Shown piece after piece: positions 22,500-30,125 of a DNA stretch of 32,634 nucleotides. How positions within the stretch are numbered: position 1 is the first letter of the stretch; every line of letters starts with the position of its first letter. Source of the DNA: an uncultured Alistipes sp. (lineage in GTDB: Bacteria > Bacteroidota > Bacteroidia > Bacteroidales > Rikenellaceae); contig USBO01000005.1 of assembly GCA_900552955.1 (NCBI GenBank), positions 1-32,634 on the forward strand. Direction: 5' to 3'. A program made the translations under genes and the position numbers. The notes beneath the pieces are model-generated. The model saw only the letters and a list, made by a program, of their open reading frames with translations, did no database searches and was not told the DNA's origin.

Positions 22500-23205
22500 C
22501 CGAGATACGAACGAGCGGATCATCATCGCCGTCGACGGCTTTTCGTCGTGCGGCAAGTCGACCTTCGCCAAGGCCATCGCCCGCCGACTGGGCTATATCT
22601 TCATCGACACGGGAGCGATGTACCGCGCCGTAACGCTCCATGCGCTCGAGCACGGAGCCATCCGTTCGGGAATGGTCGACGAGGAGGCCGTGGTGCGTCT
22701 GCTGCCCGACATCTGCATCGACTTCCGCTTCAATCCCGAGCGCGGCGCCAGCGACATCTACGTCGACGGCGACCTGGTCGAGGGGAAAATCCGCACCATC
22801 GAGGTGAGCAACTGCGTGAGCGCCGTCAGCTCGATCCGCGAGGTGCGCGAGAAGCTGGTGGCCATGCAGCAGCGCATGGGACGCCAGCGGGGCGTGGTGA
22901 TGGACGGCCGCGACATCGGGACGACGGTCTTCCCCGACGCCGAGCTGAAGATTTTCATGACGGCGCAGCCCTCGGTACGCGCGCAGCGTCGCTACGACGA
23001 GCTGACGGCGCGGGGCGATGCGGTCTGCTACGAGGAGATTCTGCAAAACGTCCTCTCGCGCGACAAGGCCGACATGACGCGGGCGATCTCGCCGCTGCGC
23101 AAGGCGGACGATGCCGTGGTGCTCGACAACAGCTACATGACCGTGGCCGAGCAGATGGAGTGGTTCGAACGCGAGTTCCGCCGGGTGACGGGCGGCGACT
23201 GCTAA
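22489..23205 (+). CDS. cmk: Cytidylate kinase
   Basis: The 238-residue enzyme phosphorylates CMP and dCMP. The P-loop is GFSSCGKSTF (17-26) in IIIAVDGFSSCGKST, followed by LGYIFIDTGAMYRAVTLHAL, VVMDGRDIGTTVFPDAELKIFMTA and RAISPLRKADDAVVLDNSYMTV, all Cmk landmarks. The P-loop serine/cysteine variant SSCGKST is in keeping with Bacteroidetes copies. It overlaps the LysE-like gene by 11 bases and is followed by ispH after 33 bases. Confidence 0.96.
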   Translation: MSTDRDTNERIIIAVDGFSSCGKSTFAKAIARRLGYIFIDTGAMYRAVTLHALEHGAIRSGMVDEEAVVRLLPDICIDFRFNPERGASDIYVDGDLVEGKIRTIEVSNCVSAVSSIREVREKLVAMQQRMGRQRGVVMDGRDIGTTVFPDAELKIFMTAQPSVRAQRRYDELTARGDAVCYEEILQNVLSRDKADMTRAISPLRKADDAVVLDNSYMTVAEQMEWFEREFRRVTGGDC

Positions 23206-23238
23206 TCGGAGGGGTTTCGACAGCGGAGCGTGTGCGGT

Positions 23239-24117
23239 ATGCGGGTGGAGATCGACGATAAATCGGGATTCTGTTTCGGGGTCGTGCGGGCCATTGAGCG
23301 GGCCGAGGGGGCGCTAGCCGCCTACGGCACGGTCTACTCGCTGGGCGATATCGTCCACAACCGCGTGGAGGTGCAGCGGCTCGAAGGGCTCGGGCTGCGC
23401 ACGGCGACGCACGACGACCTGGAGGCACTGGGCGGCCGGCAGCTTTTCATCCGCGCGCACGGCGAACCCCCTTCGACCTTCGCCCGCGCCCGTGCGGCGG
23501 GGGTGGAGGTGATCGACGCCACGTGCCCCGTGGTGGCGAAACTGCAGCAGCGGGTAGTGGCGGCCCATGCACGGATGGCGGCCGTCGGCGGGCAGGTGGT
23601 GATTCTGGGCAAGCGGGGCCACGCCGAGGTGGTGGGGCTCACCGGACAGGTAGCGGCGCCGACGCTGGTCGTCGAGGGCGAGTCCGATCTGGCACAGATC
23701 GACTTCGCGCGGCCGATCTACTTCCTGTCGCAGACGACCCAAAGCATCGCCCTCTTCGAACGGCTGGCTGACGAGATGCGCCGCCGCGCGGCCGATGCGT
23801 CGCAGGTGGTGGTGCACGACACGATCTGCCGGCAGGTCGCCAACCGCGAGGGGCATCTGGCGGCCTTCGCGCGGCGGTTCGACACGGTGATCTTCGTCTC
23901 GGGCCGCAAGTCGTCCAACGGCAGGGTGCTCTGCGAGGTGTGCCGCGCCGCCAACGCACGCACCCATCAGGTCGAGGAGGCCGCCGAGCTGCGGGCCGAG
24001 TGGTTCGAGGGGGCCGCGTCGGTCGGGATCTGCGGCGCCACGTCGACACCCCGCTGGCTGATGCAGCAGGTGGCCGACGCGATCGTCGGAGGCACGTTCG
24101 GCACAGATGCCGACTGA
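23239..24117 (+). CDS. ispH: 4-hydroxy-3-methylbut-2-enyl diphosphate reductase
   Basis: The 292-residue iron-sulfur enzyme makes isopentenyl and dimethylallyl diphosphate in the last step of the MEP pathway. The three cluster cysteines are at C12 (SGFCFGV), C96 (DATCPVV) and C197 (HDTICRQVANRE), the same numbers as in Escherichia coli. Also present are the conserved RAHGEPPS, with the E of the proton relay shifted to EPP, and SQTTQS and SGRKSSN. A GTG at 23230 is in frame but the ATG matches the family start (MxVEIDxxSGFCFGV). It follows cmk closely. Confidence 0.96.
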   Translation: MRVEIDDKSGFCFGVVRAIERAEGALAAYGTVYSLGDIVHNRVEVQRLEGLGLRTATHDDLEALGGRQLFIRAHGEPPSTFARARAAGVEVIDATCPVVAKLQQRVVAAHARMAAVGGQVVILGKRGHAEVVGLTGQVAAPTLVVEGESDLAQIDFARPIYFLSQTTQSIALFERLADEMRRRAADASQVVVHDTICRQVANREGHLAAFARRFDTVIFVSGRKSSNGRVLCEVCRAANARTHQVEEAAELRAEWFEGAASVGICGATSTPRWLMQQVADAIVGGTFGTDAD

Positions 24118-24164
24118 AGGCGCACCCGACACGAAAAAAGAGTTTCGAACAAATACCGATTGAT

Positions 24165-24641
24165 ATGAACAGCTTCATTCGCTCCGTAAAATATTTCGTG
24201 CATCTCTGCGTTCTGTGTGCAGCGGTGATTCTGGCGATGCACCTCGCCGGCGTGCTGGCCGTGACGCCGGCCGAGCTGCCCGCGCTGCTCTTCGCCTCGT
24301 GGCGGGGATGGGCGCTCGCGGCGGCCGTGGTGGTGCTCTCGGCGGCCTACCCCTTCACGGGATTCGTCACGCGGCGTGTGGAGGGATTTTTGGAGGAGGA
24401 TCGCCAGCGGGTGGTCAACGCGTTCCGCGCCGAGGGATTCGAACCCGCGGCCGACGACGGCGAGACGATGACCTTCCGTGCGGCCGGTGCGCTGCGCCGG
24501 CTGCGGCTGCACTTCGACGACGAGGTGCGCGTCGGGCAGTTCGGCCAATGGATCGAGCTGAGCGGCCAGCGCCGCACCGTGGCGCACGTCGCACCGCGGC
24601 TGGAGGCCTTCATCGCCGCCCACGCACGAACCGAAAAATAG
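24165..24641 (+). CDS. Two-helix membrane protein of unknown function
   Basis: The 158-residue product starts MNSFIRSVKYFVHLCVLCAAVILAMHLAGVLAVTP. It has helices at about 10-32 and 48-66 and a soluble C-terminal domain (70-158) with RVVNAFRAEGFEPAADDGETMTFRAAGALRRLRLHFDDEVRV. No family is recognised, though small two-helix proteins of this sort are common beside ispH/ctpA in Bacteroidales in my recollection. It lies between ispH (47 bases) and the S41 protease gene (six bases). Confidence 0.75.
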   Translation: MNSFIRSVKYFVHLCVLCAAVILAMHLAGVLAVTPAELPALLFASWRGWALAAAVVVLSAAYPFTGFVTRRVEGFLEEDRQRVVNAFRAEGFEPAADDGETMTFRAAGALRRLRLHFDDEVRVGQFGQWIELSGQRRTVAHVAPRLEAFIAAHARTEK

Positions 24642-24647
24642 GATGCA

Positions 24648-26309
24648 ATGAAACGAATCGCAAGCTACATCGCAACGGCCGCTGCCGCGCTCGGCGGCGC
24701 CGCCCTGCTGATCTTCGCCGCGAAGAACGACTTCGGGCTGGCGCGCAACATGGAGATGCTGGTCAACATGATGCGCGAACTGTCGGTCTACTACGTCGAC
24801 GAGGTCGACGCCGACCGTCTGATGGCGGATGCCGCCGAGGGGATGGTGCGGCGTCTCGATCCCTACACGGTCTACATGCCCGAGGAGGAGATGACCGATT
24901 TCCAGTTCCTCACCACGGGCAAGTACGGCGGCGTGGGGGCGCTCATCCGCAAGAAGGACGACGGCGTGGTGATCGCGCAGCCTTACAAAGGCTTTCCGGC
25001 CGACCGCGCGGGATTGCGCATCGGCGACCGCTTCGTCGAGATCGCCGGCAAGGACGCCCGCGCCATGACCACCGAGCAGGTGAGCGCGCTGCTCAAGGGC
25101 ACGCCCAACACCACCGTGACGATCAAGGTCGAGAAGCTGCTCACGGGCAAGGTCGAGGAGGTCAAACTGCGGCGCGAGCGGATCGCCATCTCGGGCGTGG
25201 GCTACGCCGGATTCGTGGCCGACGGCGTGGGCTACATCCAGCACCGCGACTTCACCGAGGGGTGCTACGAGGATATGCGCGCCGCGCTGGAGCGATTGCA
25301 GCGGCAGGGCCTCCGGGCACTCGTGCTCGACTATCGCAACAACGGCGGCGGCATCCTGCAGGAGGCCGTGAAGATCGTCTCGATGTTCGTGCCCAAGGGG
25401 ACGGAGGTCGTGACGACCAAGGGCCGCACCGAACATACGGTCTACCGCACGCAGCTCGAACCGATCGCGCCGACGCTGCCCGTCGTGGCGCTCGTCAACG
25501 ACGGCACGGCCTCGGCGGCCGAGATCGTCACCGGCGCGCTGCAGGATCTGGACCGTGCGGTGCTCGTGGGGCAGCGCACCTTCGGCAAGGGGCTGGTGCA
25601 GACCACGCGGCCGCTGGGCTACAACAGCTTCCTGAAGGTCACCACGGCCAAATACTACATCCCCTCGGGCCGCTGCATACAGGCGCTCGACTACTCGTCG
25701 CGCGACGAGAAGGGGGCCGTCAAGAGCGTGCCCGACTCGCTCGTGCGCCAATTCGCCACGCGCGGCGGCCGCAAGGTCTACGACGGCGGCGGCATCATGC
25801 CCGACGAGCGCACCGAACCCGAGTACATCAGCCGGTTCGCTATGACGCTCTATGCGATGGGCTATGTCGACGATTTCGCCGACGACTACTTCCGCGAACA
25901 CGGGGAGCAGACGATCGATCCGCGCACGTTCACCCTCACCGACGCCGACTACGAGCGGTTCGCGGGCTTCATGGAGGACAAGGAGGTGGCCTACGAGTCG
26001 GACACGCGCCGTGCGCTCAACCGCATCAAGGAGGCGGCCAAGGCCGACCTCTACGAGGAGTCGCTGGCGGCCGAGATCGGGGCGATCGAGGCCGGCATCC
26101 GCGACGACAAGGCGACCAATCTGCGCACCTACAAGCGCGAGATCCTCGAAACGCTCAACGGCGCCGTCATCCTGCGTTACTGCTATGCCGACGGCGTGAC
26201 GGAACACTCGCTCGCGGAAGACCGCGAGCTGGGCCGCGCCGTGGCGCTGCTCGGCGATGATGCGGAGTACGCCCGCATCCTGCGCGAACGCGACACCGAA
26301 CGCAAATAA
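24648..26309 (+). CDS. S41 family C-terminal processing peptidase
   Basis: The 553-residue serine protease has an N-terminal signal/anchor (about 4-25) and a cap helix segment. A PDZ domain at about 85-170 reads KYGGVGALIRKKDDGVVIAQPYKGFPADRAGLRIGDRFVEIAGKDARAMTTEQV. The S41 catalytic domain has S289 (VNDGTASAAEIVTGALQD) and K314 (GQRTFGKGLVQT), the Ser/Lys dyad with the usual 25-residue spacing. RPLGYNSFLKVTTAKYYIPSGRCIQ is typical of CtpA/Prc. The C-terminal 170 residues are helical and charged. It acts in the periplasm on tails of envelope proteins. The histidine kinase gene begins 12 bases later. Confidence 0.95.
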   Translation: MKRIASYIATAAAALGGAALLIFAAKNDFGLARNMEMLVNMMRELSVYYVDEVDADRLMADAAEGMVRRLDPYTVYMPEEEMTDFQFLTTGKYGGVGALIRKKDDGVVIAQPYKGFPADRAGLRIGDRFVEIAGKDARAMTTEQVSALLKGTPNTTVTIKVEKLLTGKVEEVKLRRERIAISGVGYAGFVADGVGYIQHRDFTEGCYEDMRAALERLQRQGLRALVLDYRNNGGGILQEAVKIVSMFVPKGTEVVTTKGRTEHTVYRTQLEPIAPTLPVVALVNDGTASAAEIVTGALQDLDRAVLVGQRTFGKGLVQTTRPLGYNSFLKVTTAKYYIPSGRCIQALDYSSRDEKGAVKSVPDSLVRQFATRGGRKVYDGGGIMPDERTEPEYISRFAMTLYAMGYVDDFADDYFREHGEQTIDPRTFTLTDADYERFAGFMEDKEVAYESDTRRALNRIKEAAKADLYEESLAAEIGAIEAGIRDDKATNLRTYKREILETLNGAVILRYCYADGVTEHSLAEDRELGRAVALLGDDAEYARILRERDTERK

Positions 26310-26321
26310 CAGGGATTCCGT

Positions 26322-27521
26322 ATGGCACGCCGCTCGTTGACCCGTCTGTTCAGCCGCTTCACGCTCTCGTTCCGCAACCGAATCGTGGTGATCGCCGCGG
26401 GCATGGTCATCTGCCTGCTGTCGCTGATCTACACCAACCGCATGGCGCACGACCTGCGCGAGAAGGAGCAGCACGACGTCGAGGTGTGGGCCCACGCCAT
26501 GGAGCAGGCCAGCCGCGACGCCTTCGGCGGCTCGGTCAACGATCCGCTCATACAAGGCATCCTCTCGAACCGCAACAACATCCCCTTCATCATCACAGAC
26601 GAGCGGCTCAACGTCATCCAGGCGCACTTGGTGCCGCGCGAAGTGCTGGATCATCCCGACCGGCTGCGGCGGCAGATCGACCGCTTCACGGAGGAGAACC
26701 AGCCCAAGACGGTCAACTACTGGTGGGGGCCCGAACACCGCCACATCATCTTCTACGGCAAGTCGAAGCTGCTCAAGTCGCTCTACCTCTTCCCCTATGT
26801 GCAGCTGGGCGTGATCTTCTTCTTCATCTTCATCGGCTACATCGCCTTCCGCTCGTCGAAGCAGGACGAGCAGAACCGCGTATGGATCGGTCTGGCCAAG
26901 GAGACGGCGCACCAACTGGGCACGCCCACGTCGTCGCTGCTGGGGTGGATCGAGTACCTGCGCAGCCAGCCTGTCGATCAGGAGGCGGTCGACGAGATGA
27001 ACAAAGACCTGACGCACCTGCTCAAGATCGTCGACCGCTTCTCGAAGATCGGGTCGGAAACCGTGCTCCAGAAGGCCACGGTCAACGAGGTGGTGGGCGA
27101 GGCGGTGATGTACTTCCGCAAGCGCATTCCGCGCAACGTGACGCTCGGCTACAACGGACTGGCCATCGCGCCCGTCGAGGCCAACATCAATCCGGCGCTC
27201 TTCGAGTGGGTGGTCGAGAACCTCATGAAAAACGCCCTCGACGCCCTTCAGGGGCACGGGTCGATCGACGTGCGGCTCTCGTCGGACGACCGCAGCGTGA
27301 TGATCGACGTCCGCGATACGGGCAAGGGCATCCCCAAAGGCAACTGGAAACGGATCTTCGAACCCGGCTTCACGACCAAGACGCGCGGCTGGGGGCTCGG
27401 CCTCTCGCTCTCGCGCCGCATCATCGAGGAGTACCACAACGGCCGGATCGCCGTCATAGACTCGGAGCCGGGCAGGGGCACGACGATCCGCATCACGCTC
27501 AAACGACTTTTCGACGCATGA
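26322..27521 (+). CDS. Membrane sensor histidine kinase
   Basis: The 399-residue protein has transmembrane helices at about 20-37 and 158-176, enclosing a periplasmic sensor of about 120 residues without recognisable motifs. The H-box is KETAHQLGTPTSSLLGWIEYL (H197), the N-box VENLMKNALDAL, and G-boxes DTGKGIPKGNWKRIFEPGFTTKTRGWGLGLSLSRRIIEEYH and GRGTTIRITLKRLF. No HAMP or PAS domain is evident. No response regulator is adjacent, so the partner is elsewhere. The stop overlaps the DUF4271 start by four bases (ATGA). Confidence 0.92.
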   Translation: MARRSLTRLFSRFTLSFRNRIVVIAAGMVICLLSLIYTNRMAHDLREKEQHDVEVWAHAMEQASRDAFGGSVNDPLIQGILSNRNNIPFIITDERLNVIQAHLVPREVLDHPDRLRRQIDRFTEENQPKTVNYWWGPEHRHIIFYGKSKLLKSLYLFPYVQLGVIFFFIFIGYIAFRSSKQDEQNRVWIGLAKETAHQLGTPTSSLLGWIEYLRSQPVDQEAVDEMNKDLTHLLKIVDRFSKIGSETVLQKATVNEVVGEAVMYFRKRIPRNVTLGYNGLAIAPVEANINPALFEWVVENLMKNALDALQGHGSIDVRLSSDDRSVMIDVRDTGKGIPKGNWKRIFEPGFTTKTRGWGLGLSLSRRIIEEYHNGRIAVIDSEPGRGTTIRITLKRLFDA

Positions 27522-28492
27522 TCCGGCCGGACGATCTGTCGGTTGCCGCCGTCGCGGCGAATGCGGCGCCCGACACGCCTGCACAAACCCTCGGGCACGC
27601 CGCCGGGATCGCCGCCGATTCGCTGACGCAGGCCGCCACGGCATTCCCCCAGGTCGATCCGCTCTCGGCGGCCGAGCGGGCATCGACGCTCGGCGGGTGG
27701 GTCGGCGACTGGTCGGCGCGCCCGGCAAGCGCGTGGACGGAGACGGCGCAGGCCACGGCCGCAGAGCTGTTCGGCGCGGCGTCGACGATGGGCGGCGGAG
27801 GCTCCTCCCTCATCGCCCCACCGCTCCTCTCCGAATCGGCGCTCTATCAGGCTGTCGTCCTGCTTCTGGCAGCCTCTTACCTGCTGCTGCTCCACACCAA
27901 CTTCAGCGAGGCGCGCATGCTGGCGGGCAGTCTCGGATTCGACCGACATGCAGGGCAGCGGACGTTGCAGAACCGCGGCGAGATCCACGGTCATTTCCTG
28001 AGCCGCTGCTGCGTGCTCGGCATCGCAGGCGCCGGCGTGCTGGTCGTGCGCGCCTGCGACAACTGGCTGCCGGAGGGAGCCGGCGTGCCGCTTCCTCCGC
28101 TCTGGCTGCAGGGCTTCTGCGTGGCGGCGACGGCCGCGATCGGCGCCATCGCCCTGGTGCAGACACTCGCGCTGCGGCTCATCGGGCAGGTGACGCTCAC
28201 GCAGTCGTTCGTATCGACCCTTCTCTATGTCAAACAGTTTCATTTCGCGCTGGCGAGCCTGTGGGCCCTGCCGTTCGTTTTGCTCTACGCCCTTTGCCCA
28301 ATCGGTTCAGGATCAGGGTGGTTGTATGCGGCCGTGGGGTTCGCATCGATGATTATATTACTATTTCTCAGAGAGATTCGATCGCTGTTTGTGGCCGAAA
28401 ATATTTCGAATTTGCATTGGATTTTGTACCTTTGCGCCGTCGAAATCGCACCGGTGGCATTTGCGGTGCTCATGTTGATAAAACACAGTTAA
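27518..28492 (+). CDS. DUF4271 membrane protein
   Basis: The 324-residue protein starts MIRPDDLSVAAVAANAAPD. A low-complexity Ala/Gly-rich extracytoplasmic or linker region (1-105) precedes about six helices, starting with ALYQAVVLLLAASYLLLL. The end FLREIRSLFVAENISNLHWILYLCAVEIAPVAFAVLMLIK is the DUF4271 hallmark. The gene is next to hemD, as in many Bacteroidetes. Function is unknown. Codon use turns conspicuously AT-rich in its last 150 bases (ATT ATA TTA CTA TTT, AGA), where a hemD promoter box lies. Confidence 0.85.
   Translation: MIRPDDLSVAAVAANAAPDTPAQTLGHAAGIAADSLTQAATAFPQVDPLSAAERASTLGGWVGDWSARPASAWTETAQATAAELFGAASTMGGGGSSLIAPPLLSESALYQAVVLLLAASYLLLLHTNFSEARMLAGSLGFDRHAGQRTLQNRGEIHGHFLSRCCVLGIAGAGVLVVRACDNWLPEGAGVPLPPLWLQGFCVAATAAIGAIALVQTLALRLIGQVTLTQSFVSTLLYVKQFHFALASLWALPFVLLYALCPIGSGSGWLYAAVGFASMIILLFLREIRSLFVAENISNLHWILYLCAVEIAPVAFAVLMLIKHS
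28427..28434 (+). promoter_or_regulatory. Internal -7 box upstream of hemD
   Basis: TACCTTTG fully matches TAnnTTTG, lies inside the 3' end of the DUF4271 gene and is 60 bases before the hemD ATG. The local AT-rich codon choice supports a real promoter. A TTG 19-21 bases upstream is lacking. Confidence 0.45.
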
Positions 28493-28493
28493 G

Positions 28494-29360
28494 ATGAGTG
28501 TAACGAAAGTCAGTCGAATTCTTGTCTCCCAGCCCCAGCCGGCTGTTCCCGAAAAATCCCCCTTCTACGAACTGGCGCGCAGACATCATATCACCGTCGA
28601 CTATCATCCGTTCATCCGCGTGGCCGGGGTTTCGCTCAAGGAGTTCCGGCAGCAGCGCGTCGAGATACTGGACCACACGGCCGTGATCTTCACCTCGCGC
28701 ACCACCGTCGACAGTTTCTTCCGCATCTGCGAGGAGGCGCGCGTCACCGTTCCCGAGACGATGAAGTACATCTGTCAGACGGAGGCCGTGGCACTCTATC
28801 TCCAGAAATACATCGTCTACCGCAAGCGCAAGATCTCGTTCGCCGACGGTTCGTTCACCAATCTGATCGAACTGCTCATCAAGCACAAGGACGAGAAGTT
28901 CCTGCTCACGCTCAGCGAGCCGCACAAACCCGATCTGCCCGAGACGATGGCCAAGCTAAAGTTCTCGTTCCATCCGGTGATTCTGGCCCGCACGGTGGCC
29001 ACCGATCCCGCAGGAACCGATATCCGCGACTACGACGTGGTGGGCATCTACTCGCCCTCGGAGGTCAAGGTGCTCATCGAACAGTTCGGCAGCGATCTGC
29101 CGACGATCGCCGCCTTCGGCGAGGCGACGCTGCGCTGCGCTATCGAGGCGGGGCTGACGGTCAAAATCAAGGCCCCGACGCCCGAAGCTCCGTCGATGGT
29201 CAAGGCCATCGACATCTATGTGGATCAGGTGCATGCCGGCAAGGAGGTCGAAATGGTGCAGATCGTCGAGGACAGGCAGAAGGAGGAGTTCATCCGCTCG
29301 CAGCAGCACAAGCTGGCCAAGAAAAGCCGCGTGCGCCGCACCGCCGCCGACAAGAGATAG
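28494..29360 (+). CDS. hemD: Uroporphyrinogen-III synthase
   Basis: The 288-residue protein resembles the divergent HemD of Bacteroidetes. SRILVSQPQPAVPEKSPFYELARRHHITVDYHPFIRV is the first half-domain start; TAVIFTSRTTVDSFFRI, TMKYICQTEAVALYLQKYIVYRKRKISF, and YDVVGIYSPSEVKVLIEQF with TIAAFGEATLRCAIEAGL make up the two alpha/beta half-domains. It cyclises hydroxymethylbilane to uroporphyrinogen III in haem/cobalamin synthesis. A charged 40-residue tail ends the protein. It lies one base after the DUF4271 stop, with rnpA following after 29 bases. No other hem genes are nearby. Confidence 0.88.
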   Translation: MSVTKVSRILVSQPQPAVPEKSPFYELARRHHITVDYHPFIRVAGVSLKEFRQQRVEILDHTAVIFTSRTTVDSFFRICEEARVTVPETMKYICQTEAVALYLQKYIVYRKRKISFADGSFTNLIELLIKHKDEKFLLTLSEPHKPDLPETMAKLKFSFHPVILARTVATDPAGTDIRDYDVVGIYSPSEVKVLIEQFGSDLPTIAAFGEATLRCAIEAGLTVKIKAPTPEAPSMVKAIDIYVDQVHAGKEVEMVQIVEDRQKEEFIRSQQHKLAKKSRVRRTAADKR

Positions 29361-29389
29361 TTTCGCACGTTCCCGTTCACGAAGAGCCG

Positions 29390-29764
29390 ATGAATCCCTC
29401 CCGCACGCTGCCCCGCACCGAACGTCTGCGCACGTTGGGAGCCATCCGCCGCCTGTTCGACAGCGGCGAATCGGGGTTCGTCTACCCGTTCCGCTACGTC
29501 TGGTTCGCCGAGGCCGACGACCGCATGTCGGCCGAAGTGCTCTTCTCCGTCCCCAAGAAGTTCCACAAGCGCGCCAACCGGCGCAACCTGCTCCGCCGCC
29601 GCACCAAAGAGGCCTACCGGCTCAACAAGGAGCGGCTCATGGGCGGCGGCAAGTCGGCCGCCGTCGACATGGCGCTGGTCTACTGCACGAAGGAGGTCGT
29701 CCCCTATAAAACCGTCGAACATGCCCTGCGCCGGATTCTTCAGCAGGTTGCGGAGCGGGTGTAA
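29390..29764 (+). CDS. rnpA: Ribonuclease P protein component
   Basis: The 124-residue basic protein helps the RNase P RNA cut tRNA 5' leaders. The RNP motif is KKFHKRANRRNLLRRRTKEAYRLNK, preceded by RTERLRTLGAIRRLFDSGESGFVYPFRYVWF and SAEVLFSVPK. Its last 44 bases overlap yidD in another frame, an overlap often seen for this pair. In many bacteria rnpA follows rpmH near oriC; here it follows hemD instead. Confidence 0.94.
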   Translation: MNPSRTLPRTERLRTLGAIRRLFDSGESGFVYPFRYVWFAEADDRMSAEVLFSVPKKFHKRANRRNLLRRRTKEAYRLNKERLMGGGKSAAVDMALVYCTKEVVPYKTVEHALRRILQQVAERV

Positions 29765-29981
29765 GCGCGCCGCCGCGCTGCCGCTGATCGCCGTCGTGAA
29801 GTTCTATCAGCTCTGCATCTCACCCCTCACGCCGCCGTCGTGCCGCTTCACGCCGACCTGCTCGCAGTATGCCGTCGAGGCACTGCGCAAGCACGGGCCG
29901 CTGCGGGGCGGGTGGCTGACGCTGCGGCGTCTGGCCCGCTGCCATCCGTGGGGCGGCAGCGGCTACGATCCGGTGCCGTAG
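29721..29981 (+). CDS. yidD: Membrane protein insertion efficiency factor YidD
   Basis: The 86-residue protein has the family core: LIAVVKFYQLCISPLTPPSCRFTPTCSQYAVEALRKHGPLRGGWLTLRRLARCHPWGGSGYDPVP, with conserved cysteines in SCRFTPTCS and RCHPW. It helps YidC insert inner-membrane proteins. The ATG at 29721 gives an N-terminal basic helix (FFSRLRSGCKRAAALPL) as expected. It overlaps rnpA by 44 bases. yidC is not in the window. It is the last gene of the rightward string. Confidence 0.94.
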   Translation: MPCAGFFSRLRSGCKRAAALPLIAVVKFYQLCISPLTPPSCRFTPTCSQYAVEALRKHGPLRGGWLTLRRLARCHPWGGSGYDPVP

Positions 29982-30074
29982 GGCCGCGATAACGGCATAG
30001 GCTCCCCTCCCGACGGATTATTTCCGCACTCTCACCCGCGCTCCGGCACGATACCGCCGCCCGAACGTAAAAGA

Positions 30075-30101
30075 GGATGCCCCGCTGATTGCAAGGCATC
30101 C
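30075..30101 (-). terminator. Weak hairpin at the end of the histidine phosphatase gene
   Basis: GGATGCC pairs with GGCATCC around a 13-base loop, followed on the minus strand by TCTTTTAC. It lies between the convergent yidD and histidine phosphatase genes and could serve the leftward transcript; the U-run is imperfect. Confidence 0.4.
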
Positions 30102-30125
30102 CCTCCGACCGGCAGAGCCGGCAGA

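Noticed and set aside
23967..27728. Very long open frame on the minus strand opposite ispH, the S41 protease and the histidine kinase (and similar long antisense frames opposite nrdJ at 3300-5801 and lysS at 18573-20711)
   Set aside because: In GC-rich DNA the antisense frame of a real gene often lacks stops. The translations are rich in Arg, His, Leu and Val without any domain motifs, whereas the plus-strand frames carry complete catalytic motifs.
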